Part shown: in pieces, positions 57,218 to 64,000 of the stretch
Numbering within the stretch: the first letter of the stretch is position 1
How the letters are laid out: every line of letters starts with the position of its first letter
Origin: Lepidurus packardi
Lineage: Eukaryota; Arthropoda; Branchiopoda; Notostraca; Triopsidae
Assembly: GCA_023053545.1 (NCBI GenBank)
Contig: JAKZAN010000005.1
Coordinates: forward strand, 13,144,001-13,208,000
Length of the DNA: 64,000 bases
Direction of reading: 5' to 3'
Position numbers and translations under genes: made by a program
The notes under the pieces: generated by a model
Told to the model about the DNA's origin: nothing
What the model saw: the letters and a program-made list of their open reading frames with translations, nothing else
Databases searched by the model: none

Positions 57218-58450
57218 ATGAAACTATTCGAGATCCAGATATCTCTTTGGGTTTTACTGTGTTACACCTTTAATGCACACGCGATAAACTTAGAGCCTGC
57301 TGCGGTCTGGACCAAGTTGGTTACCAGCAAGAACTACAGCAACACCAAACTGGTACTTGGAAGCAAAAATCCATTTAAGCGGGAATATTTCAGCAAAGGT
57401 ATAGAAACATTGCAGAAATTTGAAGGACGTTTAATTCCCTTTCTTGGTGGGCGGGCCCATAAGAATGGTATTCGGTAGGAACAGCCACAATAGTTTGTAG
57501 TAGCATTTGTGCCAACACCAACCAGTGTCAAGCATTCAATATGTACCCTACGGCTTCGTATTACGTTTGCGAATTTCTGCACGAGAACTTTTGCTTCACA
57601 AGGCAAAGAATGGCTTTGCAAGCCTGGCCTGGAGGAACCGTCTGGGATAAGTTACAACCAGGAATGACTCGAGCTTGTATTGACCAAAGATTCGAGAATC
57701 AAACCAACATGACCCATTGCGATATTGGACGGTTTGGTTGTAGGAGTGTTTGGCCTAATTGCGATATCTGCGTCAAAACTTGCAATGATTGTAAGAGCGT
57801 CTATTCCAAATCTGGTAATCTATCGATATTCGAGTTGCGTTTAAAATAATAAATTATGGAGTAAGCTGTTCCTATCTGATTAAATAACAGGTCCTTACAA
57901 CTGTATTCTGTGGCCTGAAGGTGTTTTCCGTCCACCCATTTTTGGCTTTTGTTACAACAAATCGACTTATTTAATTAAAAGAGAAATCCAGTTCAGCGTA
58001 CAAGGAGGCGTTGTAAAGCAAAATTATCTCATGTCCTTGACAGACATGCACCGGCTGTGGAAACTCCAAGTTTACACGACCTTAGAATTTTACTTTAGAG
58101 CATCAGATGGCACGACATATTCTGCCACTTATAAACACTTCATGATCGATTCAAGCGGCACCCTAATGAACATGACATGGAAAGCAGGCAGAGGAAACGA
58201 CGGTTTCAATATTGGAAAGACTCCACTCAAACCTTCCCCTTGGATCCAAACCAATTCTTCTTGTGGATCCTTTTGGCTGCTCAATTCTACTCAAGGTAGT
58301 TTAGCAACAAGGGATTGTCCGGGTGGAGGAGTCTACATGTTTGGGGACATCAATGCCGATGAAACTCCCAAGAGATCAGGCATCCGATGGCCTATTGCTG
58401 CAGCTTCTTCTAAAATTATTATCTACACTGTTACAAAAATGAATCTATAG
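57218..58450 (+). CDS. Gene 26: secreted PAN-like/C-terminal-domain paralogue, 358 aa
   Basis: Exons 57218-57398, 57479-57814 and 57891-58450, introns 80 and 76 nt, phase 1. Full-length sister of the fused gene 20: exon 1, intron 1, the first half of exon 2, and exon 3 after P-P-I-F are nearly identical, and here the deleted segment is present. 12 Cys (the T-C of the knot is I-C). Exon 3 has N-C-I-L-W-P-E-G (the N-C-T sequon is lost), L-T-D-M-H-R-L-W, C-G-S-F-W-L-L-N-S-T-Q-G and C-P-G-G-G-V-Y-M-F-G. Confidence 0.88.
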
Positions 58451-59745
58451 TACAATTATTCCAAACCTTCTTGCTATTAAGCACAACGGTACTGATTGCT
58501 GTTTTCAGACTTAAAAGACACATTTTGAAGTACTGGTTAACAGCTTGAATATTTTCCACGGCTTAACCCGACCTCAAACCATGAAACCTGATGACCTGAA
58601 ACCAAAAATTTACTTCCGATTAACTGCTGATTTATGTAGCAAACTTACAAAGCCCGTAAAAGTATTGTTCGTGTGGATTGGCTTAATACACTCATCCCAT
58701 TATCCATGAACTTTTCTTTCTATTCACTTAATTCTAAATCACTTTAAAGAAATTCATCTTTTGATAGACAAGCTTCAAGTGAAGAGGTCACCGAATGTGA
58801 CACGGACAAAGGGAACAGGCGCATTGATTATTAAGAGGTAGGACTGGTTATCGACTTTAAGAGAGTTCTGTGTGTTAACTTGACCGGTGTTAACTTCAAT
58901 GTAACTTGATCGATTTGGTTCTTTTCTTTGCGCACAGTTTGTAACAGTAACAAATTGTAGTTATACAACCTCGTGAGGAAGGAAATTACCTAAAGTATTC
59001 CAACTTGATAAACAAAACAATAACTAAATGGTAATCATGCATCAAGTTGATATGACCCAATATGAAGCTTTTGCACTTCTAGAACAAAAGGGACCGTAGC
59101 GCTACAAAGCCCTACAAGTTCTCTTTCTCTTGTACGTAAGAGAAGTAGTCCGCCCACGTGTTTTACGACTTTGACCTTTGTCGTAACATTATATGTTTCC
59201 GCACAATCTAGACAAAAAGCAGCCAAAGGTCACGCAGTCCTGTAAACCGCAGTTACTATGCAGAAGAGCTCTTTGTCATAGACTTAATCTATTTCCCAAC
59301 ACTTCCTATACATTCCCAGGGTTTAACTGCCATTTTGTACGCCCAAGTCCCTGTTGCATGCTCACATTACTCCTTAGAACCGTTGTTCAAGCTATCCAGG
59401 CAACGTAATAATTCCTCAGCGACTACGACTTGGAAAGGTTTATGCACAAGCAGAATTGTGACAACCTAGAAATGAATCGTACCCGCTCGCTAATATACGT
59501 GAATCGAAATAGCCTTCCCAGTACAGTTGTATGAAAGAGACTGGAAGGTACACAGGTTCACAAGTGACCCGTTTTAATTCCAAGCTCTAAATTGCCCAAA
59601 TTCTAATTTCAAATATTGTCTATCAAAATTAATTTATTGGCACAAGTTCCAGTCAGAATATTGTATCGCAGAAAACTGCTGAACATTCCTAGAACCTTAG
59701 TAAATCGCCATTTCCAAGAAGAAAAAAAGGAAATTTCTAAGAAAG
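58451..59745. repeat. Spacer U, copy 2 (genes 26 to 27)
   Basis: Near-identical to 45806-47121 with small indels. Non-coding on both strands as far as I can see. Confidence 0.8.
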
Positions 59746-60968
59746 ATGATCCTTATTTGCTGGTTGGCAGTGAGTTGGACGATTTCGCCAGCCGCGACTT
59801 TAGCTAGAACTGCGAGTTGGACGAAACTAGTCTCAAGCTCGCATTACGCTAATACCAGACTGGTTCTCGAAAGTGAAACTTGGAATCAAACGCAGAATAT
59901 CAGCACAAGTAAATAAACTTTTCCAAAAGTCTTTCAAATAAATCCTCTCTGTTCGAATGATGACCGTACCATCCAACTTAAAGGGAGCTCAGTCATGGCA
60001 GCCACGCTTTCGTGCAGCCTAGTTTGCGAGTCAAACACCACGTGTCTATCCTTCAATTTCTACTCGACTGCAACGCAATACGTCTGCGAGTTCTTGGTCG
60101 AGAACTTTTGCTCCCATAGGCAAAGGATTGCCCTCCAAGCCTGGCCTGGGGGCACCGTCTGGGACAAAGTGATTCCCGGCGTGAAAACAGCTTGTATTGA
60201 CCAACAATTCAAGAACGAAACGGCGGCCAATTACTGCGACATTGGGCGCTCAGGCTGTCGAAGCGTTTGGCCTAATTGTGACAACTGCGTTAGATCATGT
60301 GGCGATTGCGTCGACACTTTCAACTATCAAAGTAAAAACTACTCATTTACTTTCAGTGTTTCATTTGTTTTGATCTATTAGACGAATTTAACTGTACGAT
60401 GTGGCCAGAGGGAGCTTTCCAAGTCCCAATCTTCGGTTTCTGCAATATGACATCCATAGCTTTGGTTAAAAGAGGAGTTAATTTGGCACAAAAAATTGTA
60501 TGGCCTGACTATCGGATGTCTTTTCTAGACATGTACACATTATGCAAACCGAAAGTTTACAAAACCCTCGTCTTTACCTTCCAAGCCTCTGACGGTACAG
60601 TTTATACCTCAGTTTACGAGAATTTCTTGATTCTTCCGAGCGGTACCATAACGGGCATGACATTCAAAACGGGCAATGGAGGGGATCCTTTCAAAACAGG
60701 GACCAATCCGCTTCCATCTAACATCTTTGACTGGGTTAACGTTCCGCCCACCTACGATTGTGGATCCTTCTGGTTGCTCAATTCTAGTGATACGGACTCG
60801 AGAATGTATTGCCCAGGCTATTATCGCAACTCAACAACCGGGTACGGTTATTATGTTTCCATGTTCGGGTACGTAAATTATGCGTATAGCTACACCGGCA
60901 TTTACTGGCCTCAAGCTACAATGGACGGCAAGATCCTCGTTTATACCGACCTGAAGCTGTACCCTTGA
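59746..60968 (+). CDS. Gene 27: secreted PAN-like/C-terminal-domain paralogue with a Tyr-rich loop, 365 aa
   Basis: Exons 59746-59908, 59984-60331 and 60382-60968; introns 75 and 50 nt, phase 1. Exon 1 matches the orphan exon at 47122, but the donor is a normal GTAAAT. Exon 2 has 12 Cys, starting R-S-S-V-M-A-A-T-L-S-C. Exon 3 has N-C-T-M-W-P-E-G, P-I-F-G-F-C and C-G-S-F-W-L-L-N-S. C-P-G-G-G is replaced by C-P-G followed by a Tyr/Gly/Ser-rich insertion (Y-Y-R-N-S-T-T-G-Y-G-Y-Y), then V-S-M-F-G. It ends T-G-I-Y-W-P. Closest to gene 24. Confidence 0.87.
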
Positions 60969-61419
60969 CCTTGTATTTGTTGTGTATTTACAAAGACTTT
61001 TTCCATGTACCATGACTGTTATCCCTCAGCACTTGAATGCAGTTGCCATTGATCTCATCTCAGCATTAGAATGCTATTGACCCTAAAGTTTGTACTACGG
61101 CTTACTTGCTATGAAATAAAACTCTAGGTCAAGGAAGAAACTTCTGTTGGAAGCCATCTCTGTTGTATCAAGTAACTCAGGTACTCTTGAAAGTCAATCC
61201 GCATGAAAAGAAGAAAGCGGTTTGTTTGAAACGGGGGTTTTGGGATAAGAAACATTTTTATAGCTAATTGCCATTTTCTGCAGTGTTCGGGCCCTTTTGC
61301 GGAACTAACTTTGGATCTTATCAATTTATCTAATGAATTATCTATAATGGCCAGACCGTTTCTACAGTGTTCGATCCTGCTGATGATCTCAGAAGATACA
61401 ATCTGAGTCAACCTGGCAG
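60969..61419. other. Spacer after gene 27
   Basis: No gene. The part from about 61325 is also found at 47370-47471 in front of the other gene 18-type tail. Confidence 0.6.
61115..61120 (+). terminator. Candidate polyadenylation signal of gene 27
   Basis: AATAAA 147 bp after the stop codon. Candidate by distance and sequence only. Confidence 0.4.
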
Positions 61420-61688
61420 GCGCAACATTCGCCGATGGGTTCAACCTAAAAGGCAAACCACTGAAATCCACCCAGTTTACATGGGTTCCAGCTACTTCTG
61501 CCTGCGGTTCATTCTGGCTCCTCAGTTCGACGCAAGGGGCGCTGTCCACGCCGGATTGCCCTGGTGGCGGAGTGGGAATGTTCGGTTCCGCTGATATAAC
61601 GGCGTCACCGAAAAAGACAGGCATTCGATGGCCTAAAACCAATAAAAGCGAGGTCATATTTTCCACGGACACCAAGATGGATATCTAA
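61420..61688 (+). pseudogene. Exon 3 tail of the gene 18 type, copy 3
   Basis: Open from the AG at 61419 to TAA at 61686-61688, with W-V-P-A-T-S-A-C-G-S-F-W-L-L-S-S-T-Q-G and C-P-G-G-G-V-G-M-F-G. The N-S-T sequon of gene 18 is S-S-T here. It has the same left breakpoint as copy 2 at 47472. No matching exon 1 or 2 lies upstream. Confidence 0.8.
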
Positions 61689-62316
61689 AATCTAACGCAG
61701 CCTAGTTAGTAGCATACACAATTGAGTGTAACACGTTTTAAACCTTAACACAGTACGTCAGCACATAAGCTTTAAGCTGGATTGGGCATGAGTCAAAATT
61801 GTATGAGAGCCAAGAAATTACAGACGGAAAATAAATTGGAAAAGTTTTGAAGAAAATCAAGACGAATTACTGTTGGACAGTCGGTTGTCCAAGTACTTGG
61901 CCTAACTACGATGCCGGCGTTAAAACTTGTACTGATTAAGAATTTAATTTAATATAATACATATTATATAATATTGATTATTTAATAGAATATAATACGT
62001 ATAACTTAATAATAATTGGGTTCGATATACGTTTACGATGGGCATTCAATAACGTCTTACAAGGGACATTGGAGGGTAAGCTTCGTTCAGAAAGCCATAA
62101 ATACAAAAGGATCACCCTACTACCCTGTAAAAAACCCGACCTGGAATGCGAAGCATAAGTAAGCCAGCAAGACTATTGCCTACAACGACATCGCACCTGA
62201 ACAATAGAGCCTGTTCATTCTGATGCTGGCGTTTAACCAGAGCAGTCTAATAAAAAAATAAGCTTATAGCTAACACATCTATCATTCAAGGAAAGATTCC
62301 GTTTACGAAAGTGGAA
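61689..62316. repeat. Spacer S, copy 3 (before gene 28)
   Basis: Matches 41873-42470 and 47747-48387. The relic exon 2 is at about 61874-61938 and reads V-G-C-P-S-T-W-P-N-Y-D-A-G-V-K-T-C-T-D, then a stop. Confidence 0.85.
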
Positions 62317-63530
62317 ATGCAATTGCTGGAGATCCAGCTAATTCTCTGGGCTGTAGTGTGTTGCAGCTTCAATGCAAAGGCAATGAGTCAAAAGGCTTGG
62401 ATCAATTTCGTTACGAGCAAAAATTACACCAACAACAAACTAGTGCTCGAAAGCGGAAACCCATTCAGCTTGCAGTACGTCAGCAAAAGTATTACTGCCT
62501 TACAAACCCTTTTCAAGTTCTGCAATGATTTTTGGTTGTAATTTTAATGAAATAAATATAGACTATTCGGAAGGCACTGCCAGAATGGTTTGTGGTAAGA
62601 TTTGCGCATCTAATGCCAAGTGTCAAGCCTTTAATTTCTACCCTACGAATTCTCACTACGTTTGCGAGTATCTGCACGAGAATTTTTGCTTTCCACGACA
62701 AAGAATGGCGCTTCAAGCATGGCCCGGAGGAACCGTCTGGGACAAGTTGCAACCGGGAATGACTCAAGCTTGTATTGACCAGAAATTCGCGAACCAACCT
62801 AACACGACCTATTGCGGAATTGGACGCTTTGGTTGTAGGAGTATATGGCCTAATTGCGATACTTGCGTAAAAACTTGCAATGATTGCAAGAGCGTCTATT
62901 CCCAATCTGGTAATCTATCGATATTCGAGTTGCGTTGAAAATAATAAATTATGGAGTAAGCTGTTCCTATATGATTAAATAACAGGTAATTACAGCTGTA
63001 CTCTGTGGCCTGAAGGTGTTTTCCGTCCACCCATTTTTGCCTTTTGTATGGACAAGGCAACCTATTTAATTCAAAGACAGATCAATTTCCACGAACATGG
63101 AGGCTATGCATGGCCAAATTATCGCATGTCCTTCCCAGATATGTTTCGTCTGTGCAAACTCCAAGTTTACACGACCTTAGAATTTTACTTTAAAGCATAC
63201 GATGGCACGAAATATTTTGTCACCTATAAAAACTTCATGATCGGTGCCAGCGGCACCTTAATGAATATGACATTCAAGTCCGGTGATGATGGTTTCAATG
63301 TGAAAAACACTCCACTCAAACCTTCCCCTTGGATCATAACCAATTCTTCTTGTGGATCCTTTTGGCTGCTGAATTCTACTCAAGGTAGTTTAGCAACAAG
63401 GGACTGTCCGGGTGGAGGAGTCTACATGTTTGGGGACGTCGGATATTATCCTAAATCAGGTATCCGTTGGCCTAAAGCTGCATCTGCTTCTAAAACTGTT
63501 ATTTACGCTGAAACCAAAATGAATCTGTAG
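62317..63530 (+). CDS. Gene 28: secreted PAN-like/C-terminal-domain paralogue, 354 aa
   Basis: Exons 62317-62488, 62562-62909 and 62986-63530, introns 73 and 76 nt, phase 1. Leader M-Q-L-L-E-I-Q-L as gene 22. 12 Cys, W-P-G-G intact. Exon 3 starts N-Y-S-C-T-L-W-P-E-G, has S-F-P-D-M-F-R-L-C, C-G-S-F-W-L-L-N-S-T-Q-G and C-P-G-G-G-V-Y-M-F-G, and its last 60 residues are almost the same as gene 19. Confidence 0.88.
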
Positions 63531-64000
63531 TACAACTTTATTAAATCGGTTGAATCGGTTAAATCGGTTAAATTGGTTGTCGAGCAGAGTGCGTTTTGTG
63601 TACTTTCACGCTAAGGATAAATACCCCGGCTACTATATCCAAAGCTTCAAAATTCCACATTCGATTATATACAACTATATCTGCCAGCACAATAACCAAA
63701 ATAGCAAACCCCGGAGCACTAACCATATCGTGTACTGCACTTATTTTGTTGCATACAGTCAATCTGATCAACTACAACTACATTTTGACGGTAATTTTAC
63801 TTAACAAATCAGGCAATGGAAACGATGGTTTGAGTATTTTACACAATTCGCTCAATTCGACTTTTGTTTGTACTGTTTAATGTGTACCACTTGCAAAAAG
63901 TAACGATGAAATACATTGGAGTGTTTCACGGTTTTAAACCAAATTACGAATGCAGCACCCAAAATGGATTCTTCCTTTTAGTAAAAAGTATAAAACGAAA
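63531..64000. repeat. Spacer T, copy 3 (truncated by the window)
   Basis: It starts with a short GGTTAAATC / GGTTGAATC tandem repeat (63546-63575), then follows 43700 on. It includes a shrunken form of the dead exon 3 (about 63808-63850), so another family gene is likely just to the right. Confidence 0.75.

Noticed and set aside
61124-61675. 183-residue ORF on the minus strand
   Set aside because: It is the antisense shadow of the gene 18-type exon 3 tail (61420-61688); similar minus-strand ORFs occur opposite every copy of that tail.
1-64000. Prokaryotic features: operons, ribosome binding sites, CRISPR arrays
   Set aside because: The genes have introns, signal peptides and TATA boxes; no spaced short direct repeats of CRISPR type were seen.

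Overview
The window is eukaryotic, almost certainly animal, nuclear DNA. The genes have short introns (about 46-190 nt), mostly GT-AG, with secretory signal peptides and TATA boxes, and one 5'-truncated LINE with a poly(A) tail is present. AT-rich spacers, compact introns and heavy tandem duplication recall small arthropod genomes such as Daphnia, but nothing in the sequence proves the taxon.

The whole 64 kb is one head-to-tail tandem array on the + strand. I reconstruct 27 genes: 25 complete three-exon genes, one cut by the left edge, and one with an in-frame internal deletion. There are also about fifteen dead fragments of the same family. Each complete gene encodes a secreted protein of about 346-365 residues. 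Exon 1 carries the signal peptide and a short conserved segment (W-x-Y-x-N-x-[RK]) ending in S/P-K-G/S/T/R. Exon 2 encodes a module of about 110 residues with 12 cysteines; its first four resemble a PAN/Apple core and it ends in a C-x2-C-x3-C-x2-C knot. Exon 3 encodes a glycosylation-rich C-terminal domain of about 185 residues that I do not recognise, marked by C-T-x-W-P, P-I-F-x-x-C, C-G-S-F-W-L-L and C-P-G-G. Both introns are phase 1 throughout, and every reconstructed reading frame closes in triplets.

Layout. (a) 1-25.6 kb: clade I genes 1-12 with the D-D-R-Y-G-C-G-S-F-W / N-A-T-Y-C-P-G-G signature; genes 3-5 and genes 9-10 are recent duplicates. (b) 26.3-41.9 kb: clade II genes 13-18 with N-S-T-Q-x(6-7)-C-P-G-G-G, alternating with dead exon-3 tails; a LINE interrupts one spacer at 36.1-36.7 kb. 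(c) 41.3-64 kb: a higher-order repeat of several kb containing clade II genes 19-28. Spacers, genes and relic fragments recur in the same order in three imperfect copies. One copy has suffered an exon 2-exon 3 fusion and another deletion has removed the PAN-like module.

The genes look like parallel paralogues rather than a pathway: a diversifying, birth-and-death family of secreted cysteine-rich proteins. Their function cannot be read from the sequence.
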